Source of the DNA: Halomarina halobia
Lineage (GTDB): Archaea > Halobacteriota > Halobacteria > Halobacteriales > Haloarculaceae
Reading direction: 5' to 3'
DNA: 64,000 nucleotides
NCBI RefSeq assembly: GCF_029338575.1
Contig: NZ_CP119992.1
Coordinates: 496,001-560,000 of the forward strand
The notes under the pieces are model-generated. The model did not search any database and was not told where the DNA came from. It was given only the letters and a program-made list of their open reading frames with translations. This document shows positions 52,798 to 60,903 of the stretch, one piece after another. Made by a program: the position numbers and the translations under genes. The stretch's first letter is position 1; every line of letters begins with the position of its first letter.

Positions 52798-53802
52798 TCA
52801 GTAGGTGAGGACGACCTGAACGGCCGCCCCGGGGTCCGCATCCAGCAGTCGGTACGCCTCGTCCGCCCGCCCGACCGGGACGCGGTGGGTGACGAACCGC
52901 TCGGGTTCGAGCGCGTCGAGCCGCTCCCACGCCGCGTCGAGGCGACGGGCCTTGTCCCACCGCCCGGCGTGCTCGGGATCCACGCGACTGACCTGGCTCG
53001 ACCGGAGGCGGACGTGGCTCCGGTGGAAGCGCCCATCGAGCGTGAGTTCGACCGGTTTCGTGCCGTACCACGACCCGATGACGACGCGCCCGGCGTACCC
53101 CGTCGCGTCGATGGCCGCGTCGAGCGCGGGGGGATCGCCCGACAGCTCGTAGGTCAGGTCAGCGCCGTCCCAGTCCTCCTCGGAGAACGCCTCGCGGACG
53201 GCCTCGCCGTCGTCGAACGTCCGCGTCGCGCCCACCGCGGTCGAGAGGTCGCGTCGGCGATCGGACGGTTCGACCGTGACGAGTTCCGAGAGGGGAAACT
53301 CGGCCAGCAGGCCGGCGGTCAGCAGGCCGACGACACCCTGGCCGAAGACGCAGACCCGCTCGCCCACGGTCGGCCGGCCGTCCATCACGAAGTTGACGGC
53401 GGCCTCGGCGTTGGCGAGGAAGGCGGCGCGCTCGGCCCCGACGCCGTCGGGGACGCGCACCACCGCCTCCGGCGACGCGAGGAAGTGGCTCTCGTGGGGG
53501 TTGAACGCGAACACGCGCTCGCCGTCCCACCCGGCGACCGCCTCGCCGGTCTCGACGACGCGCCCGACGGCCGCGTAGCCGTAGCGCAGCGGGTACTCGA
53601 GCGTCCCCGACAGCGCGTCGATGGTGTCGTCCGCGTCGAGCGCCCGTTCGGCCTCCCCGCGGTAGACGAGCAACTCGGTACCGGAGCTGATAGCCGTGAG
53701 TTCCGTCTCGACGAGCAGTTCGTCCGGCCCGGGCGTCGGTCGGTCGCGCTCGCGCACCGCGATCTCCGTCGGCCCGGTGAAGTAGAGCGAGCGGGCGGTC
53801 AT
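52798..53802 (-). CDS. MDR-superfamily (zinc alcohol dehydrogenase-like) oxidoreductase without the catalytic zinc Cys
   Basis: 334 residues from ATG 53802. The Rossmann core VCVFGQGVVGLLTAGLLAEF and GroES-like N-terminus identify the medium-chain dehydrogenase family. The catalytic zinc Cys, expected near AISSGTELLVYRGE (usually CGxD), is replaced by Ser, and the four-Cys structural zinc lobe is also absent. It resembles the BchC/threonine dehydrogenase-like branch that binds substrates without zinc. An adjacent 195-residue partner gene follows one base later. Function unknown. Confidence 0.83.
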   Translation of the reverse strand: MTARSLYFTGPTEIAVRERDRPTPGPDELLVETELTAISSGTELLVYRGEAERALDADDTIDALSGTLEYPLRYGYAAVGRVVETGEAVAGWDGERVFAFNPHESHFLASPEAVVRVPDGVGAERAAFLANAEAAVNFVMDGRPTVGERVCVFGQGVVGLLTAGLLAEFPLSELVTVEPSDRRRDLSTAVGATRTFDDGEAVREAFSEEDWDGADLTYELSGDPPALDAAIDATGYAGRVVIGSWYGTKPVELTLDGRFHRSHVRLRSSQVSRVDPEHAGRWDKARRLDAAWERLDALEPERFVTHRVPVGRADEAYRLLDADPGAAVQVVLTY

Positions 53803-53937
53803 GTTCCGAGTGGACGACGCGCGCGCTCGACGGTCGATCCGCGTTCCCGGTGGCTCCCCCACACGCCGTGCATGTGAGGCAGTCACGACACCCGCCGACA
53901 TATACTTCAGTTCGTCCCTCTGGCGAAGAGATTCCGC

Positions 53938-54255
53938 TCAGACGGGGTCGTCGCCGTCGGGGTAGTAGTTCCAGTAGCCGGCCTCGCGCATCGCCCGGCC
54001 CATCGCGGTGTGGAAGTCGGTGATCGTCTCGAACTCCTCCACGTCGAGGTGCTCGAAGATGTCCGCGACGCTCACGACCTCGTCGTAGTTGACGCGGATG
54101 GGATCGTCGGCGTGCTCGTCGAGGAAGTCGCCGGCGCGCAGCGGAAAGTCCTCGTCTTCGTCCACCTTCTTCGCGAGGATGGCCTGCCCGTACTTGCGCA
54201 TCCCTTCGCTCCCCTCGTCGGAGTCGGGGTCGTAGGGCCAGTCTGTGTCCGCCAT
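53938..54255 (-). CDS. Small acidic haloarchaeal protein (DUF5785-like)
   Basis: 105 residues from ATG 54255. Conserved in style: MADTDWPYDPDSDEGSEGMRKYGQAILAKK, a DEHADDPIRVNYD segment and WNYYPDG at the end. It is rich in Asp/Glu and Tyr, with no known catalytic motif. I recognise it as the small haloarchaeal family often listed as DUF5785, though only by its pattern. Function unknown. Confidence 0.78.
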   Translation of the reverse strand: MADTDWPYDPDSDEGSEGMRKYGQAILAKKVDEDEDFPLRAGDFLDEHADDPIRVNYDEVVSVADIFEHLDVEEFETITDFHTAMGRAMREAGYWNYYPDGDDPV

Positions 54256-54308
54256 GGTCGATCCTCGCACAGACGACGCAAAAGCGTTCTCGTTCGCGGC
54301 TTCGCCCG

Positions 54309-54893
54309 TCAGTACACCGCGTACAGGAGGAGGTAGACGACGATGCCGAGCGCGAACGAGACGAGCCACAGCGCCGCCGCGATCCGCCCCACGCGAGGGT
54401 GGTTCGTCGCGGACAGTTCGGGCCACGGCCGGGTCGCCGCCAGCAGCAGCACGTAGTAGAGAAGCGGGATGCAGACGATCGCGAGGGTGACGTGGATCGC
54501 GAGCACGGGGAGATAGAGGTACGTCTCGACGGCGGCGGGTCCCGGAAACTCGGACGGCCCCTCGATGCTCACGCGGTAGAGGTACAGCGCGAGAAAGGTC
54601 GCGAACAGCGCGAACCCGGCGAGCATCGCCGCGCGGTGGCGATCGACGCGCCCCCGGCGGATCCAGTACCACCCCGAACCGATGAGGACGATGGCGACGG
54701 CGCTGATGACCGCGTTCACGTGGGGAATGAGATCGAGGAACGCCGCAGAGCGCGGCAACGCCCCCGTCGGGAGGTAGCCGAGGACGGCCCCGAACACCAG
54801 CGCGAGCGAGACGACCGTCAGCACGCCCGTCAGCGCCGGGACGTGCTCTCTGACCTGGAGCTGCACGGGTGAACGTCGGCGCGACCGGTGCAT
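54309..54893 (-). CDS. DUF420-type polytopic membrane protein
   Basis: 194 residues with five membrane helices. The conserved His pair and pattern LIPHVNAVISAVAIVLIGSGWYWIRRGRVDRHRAAMLAGFALF match DUF420 proteins (often encoded near terminal oxidases and haem pathways, so a haem- or quinone-related role has been suggested). The start at ATG 54893 is preceded by an in-frame GTG. It is on the same strand as the DUF5785-like gene. Confidence 0.85.
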   Translation of the reverse strand: MHRSRRRSPVQLQVREHVPALTGVLTVVSLALVFGAVLGYLPTGALPRSAAFLDLIPHVNAVISAVAIVLIGSGWYWIRRGRVDRHRAAMLAGFALFATFLALYLYRVSIEGPSEFPGPAAVETYLYLPVLAIHVTLAIVCIPLLYYVLLLAATRPWPELSATNHPRVGRIAAALWLVSFALGIVVYLLLYAVY

Positions 54894-55075
54894 CACTGTT
54901 CCGCCTCGACCCGACGACGTTCCCCGGAAGCGGAACCGTAACGCCGCGGAGTCGCGACGCCCCCATACCGTCCGACCGCCGGGGGCGTACGACACCGTCG
55001 ATTCTCGACACTTGAATTTTAATATTTGACACATAATTGCGACGATTTACCACGTAGTGTCGCGTACTGTCGATC

Positions 55076-55456
55076 GTGAACGATCTGGAACTCCCCTCCG
55101 CGCTGCTCATCGGGGAATCCGTCGGGGACGAGCGCGTTCCGACGCCCGACGTTCGCGTCCGCCCGCTCGACGACGGATCGATCGCGGTCGTTCGTTCCGA
55201 CGACGAGTACGTGGCGGCCGAACTGACGGAAGTGCTCGGGGAGATCGGTCGGCACCCGGAGGTGGCCGTGACTCACGTCGAATCCGTCGAGCGCCTCCTC
55301 GAGCGGTACTCGGCCCCCGCGGTCGGGCGCTTTCTGTCGCTCCTGCGCGCCCGGACCGAGCTATCGGACGGGCGGGTGTACGCGTCGCTCGACGACGGTC
55401 CCGTGCCGCGGGCGGTCTCGGCCGCGTTCGAGCGAGAGCGGTGGCTCGAGAGGTAG
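55076..55456 (+). CDS. Uncharacterised haloarchaeal protein
   Basis: 126 residues from a GTG at 55076. No domain I recognise; the sequence (VRVRPLDDGSIAVVRSDDEYVAAELTEVLGEIGRH) suggests a small alpha/beta fold with an Arg-rich C-terminal helix. It sits just after an AT-rich region with ATATTTGACACATAATT-like promoter words and upstream of the tRNA-Leu duplication. Codon use fits coding DNA. Confidence 0.6.
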   Translation: MNDLELPSALLIGESVGDERVPTPDVRVRPLDDGSIAVVRSDDEYVAAELTEVLGEIGRHPEVAVTHVESVERLLERYSAPAVGRFLSLLRARTELSDGRVYASLDDGPVPRAVSAAFERERWLER

Positions 55457-55671
55457 CTTCGAGAGGAATTTGCGTGGGTGCTGTCTGCGAGCACCCGCAC
55501 GTGTGCGGTGGGCGTCCACCGGGCAGTGCGTGGTTCGCTCAACAGTGCGTGGGACCGGATTTGAACCGGAGCAAGACGTGCTCACTCGCTTCGCTCGTTG
55601 CGCGCGCCTTGCAGGGTTCAGAATCCACTCCTGACGATTTTCACGACTCTCCTTGCGGTCGAGTCGGAAAA
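55457..55671. repeat. Repeated tRNA-Leu 3' end (probable relic of integration attachment sites)
   Basis: A 24-bp segment at 55546-55569 is identical to the 3' end of the tRNA-Leu gene at 55672-55695. Additional TGCGTGGG copies occur at 55471-55478 and 55527-55533 (TGCGTGG), and CAGTGCGTGG is repeated 19 bp apart (55524 and 55543). A hairpin GGGTGCT-N7-AGCACCC lies at 55476-55496. Only ~100 bp separate the copies, so no element remains; the arrangement resembles attachment-site remnants downstream of a tRNA. Confidence 0.6.
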
Positions 55672-55756
55672 TGCGTGGGACCGGATTTGAACCGGCGGAC
55701 CTCTACAGGACAGCGCCCTCAACGCTGCGCCGTTGGCCTGGCTTGGCTACCCACGC
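55672..55756 (-). tRNA. tRNA-Leu (anticodon GAG)
   Basis: Read on the minus strand, the cloverleaf folds: acceptor GCGTGGG/CCCACGC, D-arm, anticodon stem CAGCG/CGCTG with loop TTGAGGG (anticodon GAG), a long variable arm (CCTGTAGAGG) as expected for leucine, T-arm CCGG-TTCAAAT-CCGG and discriminator A. No CCA. Its promoter is likely the CTAATAAAAG-type sequence at 55793-55802 (TTTTATTAG on the minus strand), ~37 bp upstream. Its 3' end is duplicated 126 bp further along (55546-55569). Confidence 0.95.
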
Positions 55757-55877
55757 ACGCTGTGTCGTACGCGTCTTCCCGTAATCAGCGGTCTAATAAA
55801 AGCGCTTCCGTTTGGCGCTTCGGATGGGATACGTCAGCAAGCGGGTGTTTCAATACGGAGAACCCGCTACTGTGGCC

Positions 55878-56396
55878 ATGGCGAAATACTCGACCGGCGG
55901 CGTCCGCTCGGGCGAGAGCGACGCGTGCGAACTCTGCGGTGCCGAGGGTAAGTCGCTCGAATCGGCGCACGTAGCCGGCGCGGTCCTCCAGGTCTGTCCG
56001 GACTGCCGCCGCCACGGACGCGACGAACGCTCGCGGGGCGACGGTCAACACCACGACTCCGACGACCGCGATTCGGGGGGACGCGACCGCAAGAGGCGCG
56101 CCGTCCGCAACGCCGCCCGCCTGGCCGACGCGCGCAAGGGCGACTCCGCCCGCTGGGAGCAGGGCACCGACTACGAGGACGACCCCCTCCCCTACCTCGT
56201 CCGGGGGTACGGCGACAGGCTCGTCGAGGCCCGCGAGGACGCGGGACTGACCGCTGCGGAACTCGCCGACGAGATCGGCGTCCGGGAGGCGGACGTCGTC
56301 GCCGTCGAGCAGGGCCGCGCCACGGGCGCAGACGTCGGCGGATCGCTCATCAGCGCGCTCGAGGAGCGCCTAAACGTCGAACTCGCCCAGGAGTGA
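55878..56396 (+). CDS. MBF1-like zinc-ribbon/HTH transcription factor
   Basis: 172 residues from ATG 55878. An N-terminal Cys pair set, CELCG (~16-20) and CPDC (~40-43), forms a zinc ribbon, as in archaeal multiprotein bridging factor 1. A charged, Asp/Arg-rich linker follows (~45-110), then a Cro-type helix-turn-helix: YGDRLVEAREDAGLTAAELADEIGVREADVVAVEQG with the final LNVELAQ. It may link TATA-binding protein and gene-specific factors. It starts ~120 bp downstream of, and divergent from, the tRNA-Leu. Confidence 0.88.
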   Translation: MAKYSTGGVRSGESDACELCGAEGKSLESAHVAGAVLQVCPDCRRHGRDERSRGDGQHHDSDDRDSGGRDRKRRAVRNAARLADARKGDSARWEQGTDYEDDPLPYLVRGYGDRLVEAREDAGLTAAELADEIGVREADVVAVEQGRATGADVGGSLISALEERLNVELAQE

Positions 56397-56457
56397 CGGA
56401 GCGTCGCGCCCCGACGCTTCGAGGGATTTTTCAGCCAGCGCGACCCCCGAGAGGGTG

Positions 56458-57666
56458 ATGAGTCCCCACGCCGCACGCGACCCCTACACGATCCGCTTCG
56501 AGGCCACCGTCGAGTCGCGGGAGGGCCGCGAGGTCGTCCTCGATCGGACCTACTTCTACCCCGAGGGCGGCGGTCAACCCGCCGATCGAGGGGCGATCGC
56601 GGGGATCCCGGTCGACGACGTGCAGAAGCGCGCCGGGCGGGTGGTCCACGTGCTCGCCGGGGACGGCGACCCGGCCGCCGAGGGGATCGACGCCGGTGCG
56701 ACCGTCGAGTGCGCCGTCGACGAGGCGTTCAGGACCTACTGCATGCGCGCCCACACGGCTAGCCACGCGCTCTACGGGGCGGGGCGGCGGCTCCTCGACG
56801 ACCTCGGCTACGGCGGCTTCGGCATCACCGAGGAGAAGGTCCGGGTGGACTTCTCGACGCCCACGGCGATCGACGACGCGACGCTGGTCGAACTGGAACG
56901 GCTCGTCAACGAGGTCGTCTGGGACTCCCGGTCGGTGACCTGGGAGGAGTACCCCCGGGAGGAGGCCCTTTCCCGTGACGGGATCGCGTTCAACACGAAG
57001 ACCGAGGAGGGGATCGAGGGCGACACCGTCCGCGTGGTCACGATCGACGGGGCCGACGAGCCGTGGGACGCCGCGGCCTGCGGCGGCACTCACGTCTCGA
57101 ACACACGCGAGATCGGTCCCGTGACGGTCCTCGACCGGTCGAACCCGGGCGAGGGGCTCACCCGGGTGGAGTTCGCCGTCGGCGGCGTCGGGATCGCGCG
57201 TCGCGTCGCGGAGAAGCGCGCCGCTCTCGACGCGGCGCGAGCGGCGGAGACGAACGTCGGCGACCTGCCGGACGCCGTCGCTCGGCTGCGCGAGGAGCGC
57301 GAGGACCTCCGGTCGGAACTGGCCGACCTCCGTAACCGGCTCGTCGACGTCCGGATCGCGGAGCTACGCGAGGGGACGATCGAGCGCGACGGGCGGACGT
57401 GGCTCGTCGGAGAGGTCGAGGGGTTGGACGCGAACGGCCTCGCGGACCGCGCGCAGGCGCTCGCGGGCGACGGCGCGGACGTGGTGGCGCTGGTCGACGG
57501 CTCCTCGCTCGCGGTCGCCACGACGGGCGACCCCGAGGCCGGCGCGGTGGTTGACGAGGTGACCGACGAGTTCGGCGGCGGCGGGGGTGGCAGCCCGACG
57601 GTCGCGCAGGGCGGCGGACTCGACGCCGACGGCGAGGAGGTCGTGGCGTTCCTGCGCGGGGAGTAG
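56458..57666 (+). CDS. Alanyl-tRNA editing protein (AlaX, long form)
   Basis: 402 residues; the ATG at 56458 is preceded by an in-frame GTG. It hydrolyses mischarged Ser-tRNA(Ala)/Gly-tRNA(Ala) in trans. Editing-domain features: FYPEGGGQPAD (32-42), zinc motifs H99-TAS-H103 and C208-GGT-H212. The C-terminal DHHA1-like domain (~330-402) ends with GGGGGGSPTVAQGGG (Gly-rich loop). With the catalytic Cys/His set intact it should be active. It lies after the MBF1-like gene, 62 bp away, and before a repeat-rich gap. Confidence 0.93.
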   Translation: MSPHAARDPYTIRFEATVESREGREVVLDRTYFYPEGGGQPADRGAIAGIPVDDVQKRAGRVVHVLAGDGDPAAEGIDAGATVECAVDEAFRTYCMRAHTASHALYGAGRRLLDDLGYGGFGITEEKVRVDFSTPTAIDDATLVELERLVNEVVWDSRSVTWEEYPREEALSRDGIAFNTKTEEGIEGDTVRVVTIDGADEPWDAAACGGTHVSNTREIGPVTVLDRSNPGEGLTRVEFAVGGVGIARRVAEKRAALDAARAAETNVGDLPDAVARLREEREDLRSELADLRNRLVDVRIAELREGTIERDGRTWLVGEVEGLDANGLADRAQALAGDGADVVALVDGSSLAVATTGDPEAGAVVDEVTDEFGGGGGGSPTVAQGGGLDADGEEVVAFLRGE

Positions 57667-57780
57667 CCGCTCCGCTCGGCCGCGGTGTCGACGAGCGATC
57701 GGTCCTCGTGCGACCAGCGACGCGTCCCGGCGAACAGGCGACGCCAGGGTGGGGATCGCGGAGTCTGGTATCGAGCACCC

Positions 57781-57974
57781 GCGAGTGAGGCCGACGGCCG
57801 AGCGAGCGGACGCGCCGAATCCCCGACCGCAGTTCCCGCGAGCCGGAGGCGAGCGGGAGCACGCCGGACGAGCACCGCGAGTCCGGCGGTGGGAGTGAGG
57901 CGCGGTTTTAGTCCAGGTTTTACCAGCGACCGAGCGCGAGCGAAGCGAGCGCGAGGGAGCGCAGTAAAACGTGG
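57781..57974 (+). repeat. Long intergenic repeat, copy 1
   Basis: The element runs from GCGAGTGAGGCCGAC to GTGG. It contains GGTTTTAGTCCAGGTTTTACC (57904-57924 in part), a central CGAGCGCGAGCGAAGCGAGC palindromic block and ends in AGTAAAACGTGG. It matches copy 2 in order of blocks, with a longer middle part (194 bp). Confidence 0.65.
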
Positions 57975-58137
57975 GCGTGCAGGCGACGCCGCGGGCTGCT
58001 CGCGGGGCGTGGCGTCGCGCGACCGCGGGGCGCCCCGCGACGGAAGTTACGTCACGGGGGAGTCTGGTCCCGCTTTCCGGTATAAAGGTGTGGACGAGAG
58101 ATCACGGTCTACCACCGGCTGTACCAGCGTAGCATCC

Positions 58138-58294
58138 GCGAGCGAGGGCCGACAGGCCCGAGCGAGCGGCCCGACGAATCCCTCGAAGGAGCGAAGCGAC
58201 TGAGAGGGTGAGGAGGGTTTTGGCCCAGCTTTTGCCAGGGAGTCGGCGGTGACCGCGAAGCGTGTCGCCGCCACACGACCGCAGCAAAAGGTGG
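58138..58294 (+). repeat. Long intergenic repeat, copy 2
   Basis: 157 bp with the same block order as copy 1: GCGAGCGAGGGCCGAC start, AGCGAGCGG, GAATCCC, then GGGTTTTGGCCCAGC / TTTTGCCAGGG, ending GCAGCAAAAGGTGG. The TTTT...CCAG and AG.AAAA..TGG ends are conserved between copies while the middle differs, suggesting a conserved terminal structure. Confidence 0.65.
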
Positions 58295-58339
58295 TTGTCG
58301 AGCCGCGTGACTTTTGCCCGGGGGCTCGAACTGTCGGGT

Positions 58340-59461
58340 ATGACACTCACGGCCGAGCAGGAGGCCATCCGGGAGGTCGTCCGCGAGTTCGCGGTCGAGG
58401 AGATCCAGCCGATCGCGGCGGCGTGCGACCGGGAGGAGCGCTTCCCCGAGGACGTGTGGGACGGCCTCGCGGAACTCGATCTGACGGGACTGACCGTCCC
58501 CGAGGAGTACGGCGGGTTCGACGCCGACGCGCTCACCTACGCGGTGGTCAACGAGGAGGTCGCCTACGGGACGCTCGCCGTGGCGACGGCGCTCTCGGTC
58601 CACTGCCTCGCGACCTCCTGTATCGCGGAGTTCGGCGACGAGGAGCAGCGCGAGCGGTGGCTACCCGAGATGGTTTCCGGTCGGCCGGTCGGTGCGTTCT
58701 GTCTCTCGGAACCCGGTGCCGGCTCGAACCCGGCGGAGATGACCACCACCGCCGAACGGGAGGGCGACGAGTACCTGATCGACGGCGACAAGCAGTGGAT
58801 CACGAACGGCGAGCGAGCGGGGGTGTACATCGTCTTCGCCAAGACCGCCCCCGACGAGATCACGCAGTTCGTCGTCCCGGCCGACGCCGACGGCCTGACG
58901 GTCGGGCCGAGGGAGGACAAACTGGGCCTGCGCGCGAGCGACACCACGAGCGTCTCCTTCGACGGCGTGCGGATCCCCGCGTCCTACCGGCTCACGCCGG
59001 AGGGGCGCGGCCTGTCGTCGGCGCTCTCGATCCTCACCGGCGGGCGCATCGGCATCGCCGCCCAGTCGGTCGGCCTCGCGCAGGACGCGCTCGACCGCTC
59101 GATCGCCTACGCGCAGGAGCGCGAGCAGTTCGGGGAGCCGATTGCCGAGATCCAGGCGGTCCAGCACAAGCTCGCGGACATGCACGCGACCGTCGAGGCG
59201 GGGCGGCAGCTCACGCGCGAGGCGGCGCGCAAGAGGGACGCGGGGACCGCCGACGTCGCGCGGGCGGCGAGCGTCGCCAAGTACGTCGCCAGCGAGGGGG
59301 CGATGGACGTGACGAACGAGGCGATCCAGATCCACGGCGGCTACGGCTACACGACGGACTTCGGCGTGGAGCGGCTCTACCGCGACGCGAAGATCACGAC
59401 CATCTACGAGGGCACCACGCAGATCCAGAAGACGGTCATCGCCCGGGAACTCCTCGACTGA
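58340..59461 (+). CDS. Acyl-CoA dehydrogenase
   Basis: 373 residues from ATG 58340. FAD-dependent first step of beta-oxidation or amino-acid degradation, passing electrons to electron-transfer flavoprotein. Features: VPEEYGGFD, FCLSEPGAGSNPAEMTTTAER, KQWITNGERA, QFGEPIAEIQAVQHKLADM, IQIHGGYGYTTDFGVERLYRDAK and catalytic Glu in the ending IYEGTTQIQK. Chain-length specificity cannot be read. It stands alone directly after the second repeat copy. Confidence 0.94.
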   Translation: MTLTAEQEAIREVVREFAVEEIQPIAAACDREERFPEDVWDGLAELDLTGLTVPEEYGGFDADALTYAVVNEEVAYGTLAVATALSVHCLATSCIAEFGDEEQRERWLPEMVSGRPVGAFCLSEPGAGSNPAEMTTTAEREGDEYLIDGDKQWITNGERAGVYIVFAKTAPDEITQFVVPADADGLTVGPREDKLGLRASDTTSVSFDGVRIPASYRLTPEGRGLSSALSILTGGRIGIAAQSVGLAQDALDRSIAYAQEREQFGEPIAEIQAVQHKLADMHATVEAGRQLTREAARKRDAGTADVARAASVAKYVASEGAMDVTNEAIQIHGGYGYTTDFGVERLYRDAKITTIYEGTTQIQKTVIARELLD

Positions 59462-59549
59462 GTTCGGCTCCCTCCGCTCCCTCTACATCCGAGGTGGCCG
59501 GGCTGAGGTCGGCGGCACGCTTATCTCTCCCGGCCCGCGTCGTGGACGT

Positions 59550-59951
59550 ATGGCGGCCACGAACCCCTCGACGGTCGTGAACTTCGACGCGGACGCGGCC
59601 CGCGCCGCCGCGCTCGACGTCGCGGGCGACGACCTGCTGCTCGTCGTCGAGTTCGACCGCCGGTCGTTCAATCCGCTCTATCTCACCGATCGGGTGCGCG
59701 AGTACTACGACGACGAGGCCGCGATGGCGCGTCACTTCGAGGAGATCCACTCCTACATCTACCTCGATTTCACCGAGCGTGACCTCTACGAGGACCTCTA
59801 TCCCCCGGCGGGCGAGAGCCGCGCCTTCGCGACGTACCTGGAGGAGTTCGTCGCCCTCCGGGTGCTATTCGACGGCGAGGGGCTGTTCCTCGCGCTCGCG
59901 CCCGACGCGGACGTCACGGGCGTCGTCGGGGCGGTCGAGGGGGCCGCGTAA
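59550..59951 (+). CDS. Uncharacterised haloarchaeal protein (DUF7522-like)
   Basis: 133 residues, ATG 59550. Reads as a compact alpha/beta protein with YLTDRVREYYDDEAAMARHFEEIHSYIYLDFTERDLYEDLYPPAG; this pattern recalls a haloarchaeal family I know only as DUF7522. No catalytic motif. The following HAD gene is 30 bp downstream on the same strand and could be cotranscribed. Confidence 0.72.
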   Translation: MAATNPSTVVNFDADAARAAALDVAGDDLLLVVEFDRRSFNPLYLTDRVREYYDDEAAMARHFEEIHSYIYLDFTERDLYEDLYPPAGESRAFATYLEEFVALRVLFDGEGLFLALAPDADVTGVVGAVEGAA

Positions 59952-59981
59952 CCTTTCTACTCCCGTGTCCTACTCGGCGGC

Positions 59982-60518
59982 GTGACGGGGTACCACGCGG
60001 ACGGGGCGGACTACGAGGCGGTGGTCTTCGACCTCGACGGGACGCTCGTCGATCTCGACGTCGACTGGGCGGTCGTCGAGCGGGACGTGGGGACGGTCCT
60101 CGGCGACCGCGGCCTCGCCGTCGACGGCCACGACCTCTGGGGGATGCTCGAACTCTCTGACGAGGCGGGCCACCGGGACGCGGTCGAGGCGACCATCGGC
60201 GAACACGAGCGCCGGGGGGCGCGGCGTTCCGACCGACTCCCAGCGGCCGACGACCTGCCGCTCTCCGTCCCCGTCGGCGTCTGCTCGCTCAACTGCGAGG
60301 CGGCCTGTCGCATCGCCCTCGACGCCCACGACCTGTCGCGGCACGTGGACGCCCTCGTCGGTCGGGACAGCGTCGCGACGGAGAAACCGCACCCCGAACC
60401 GCTCCTGACGACGGTGACGGCGCTCGACGCGCGCCCGGAGCGGACGCTCTTCGTGGGCGATTCCGAGCGCGACGAACTCACGGCGCGGCGGGCGGGGACC
60501 GGCTTCCGCTACGTCTGA
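59982..60518 (+). CDS. HAD superfamily phosphatase
   Basis: 178 residues from a GTG at 59982. HAD motif I is FDLDGTLVD (two catalytic Asp), motif II is the VGVCSLN strand, motif III the KPHPEPLL Lys and motif IV VGDSERDELTARRAG. The small cap and length suggest a phosphoglycolate-phosphatase-like enzyme, but the substrate cannot be read. It ends 3 bp before the convergent gene. Confidence 0.9.
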   Translation: MTGYHADGADYEAVVFDLDGTLVDLDVDWAVVERDVGTVLGDRGLAVDGHDLWGMLELSDEAGHRDAVEATIGEHERRGARRSDRLPAADDLPLSVPVGVCSLNCEAACRIALDAHDLSRHVDALVGRDSVATEKPHPEPLLTTVTALDARPERTLFVGDSERDELTARRAGTGFRYV

Positions 60519-60521
60519 CGG

Positions 60522-60806
60522 CTACGCCTCGGCCTCCGCCTCGGCGGCGTCGGCCTCCTCGGTTTCGACCCCGGATTCCGTCCGCCGCGCGTAGAGGTAG
60601 ACGCCGGTGGCGGTGCACAGCCAGACGAGCGCGCCGACGCGGACGGCGAACTCGGCGCGCTGCCCCCACGTCTCGAGCGGCGGCGCGAACAGCGAGAGGG
60701 CGGCGACGACGGGCGCGCCGACGACGATGGTGAGCACGAACGTCGTCTGCATCACCCACCCGTAGTCGATACCCTCGGGGTCCGTACGTTCGACGCGGGG
60801 TGACAC
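60522..60806 (-). CDS. Two-helix membrane protein (DUF5822-like)
   Basis: 94 residues from a GTG at 60806 (VSPRVERTDPEGIDYGWVMQTTFVLTIVVG). Two membrane helices (residues ~22-42 and ~55-72) end with a Glu/Ala-rich tail. I recognise it as the small haloarchaeal membrane family often called DUF5822, by pattern. Function unknown. Divergent from panB, 97 bp away. Confidence 0.72.
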   Translation of the reverse strand: MSPRVERTDPEGIDYGWVMQTTFVLTIVVGAPVVAALSLFAPPLETWGQRAEFAVRVGALVWLCTATGVYLYARRTESGVETEEADAAEAEAEA

Positions 60807-60903
60807 ATTCGACCCTCGGGAGCGGTGCGGTATGACCCCTTCGTTCGAGCGCGCGGCGCGCCACATCGAACACGTTTTGTCCGCACGGGCAGGCACCTCA
60901 CTC

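Larger units (their letters stand above)
57667..58339. other. Repeat-filled intergenic region of 673 bp
   Basis: No gene is recognisable. It holds two copies of a long palindrome-containing element (57781-57974 and 58138-58294), separated by 163 bp of GC-rich DNA rich in GCGCGACG-type words. The texture is that of the haloarchaeal intergenic repeats with AGCGAAGCGAGC words. Confidence 0.65.

Noticed and set aside
53938..55110. Fusion of DUF5785-like protein with an upstream frame
   Set aside because: The extension runs through the DUF420 gene region in another frame and has no domain.
55546..55640. Second tRNA gene
   Set aside because: Only the 3' end (24 bp) is present. No anticodon arm or acceptor 5' half follows, so it is a fragment, not a gene.
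57781..58294. CRISPR array
   Set aside because: The repeats are only two, long and diverged, with unequal lengths and no regular short spacers.
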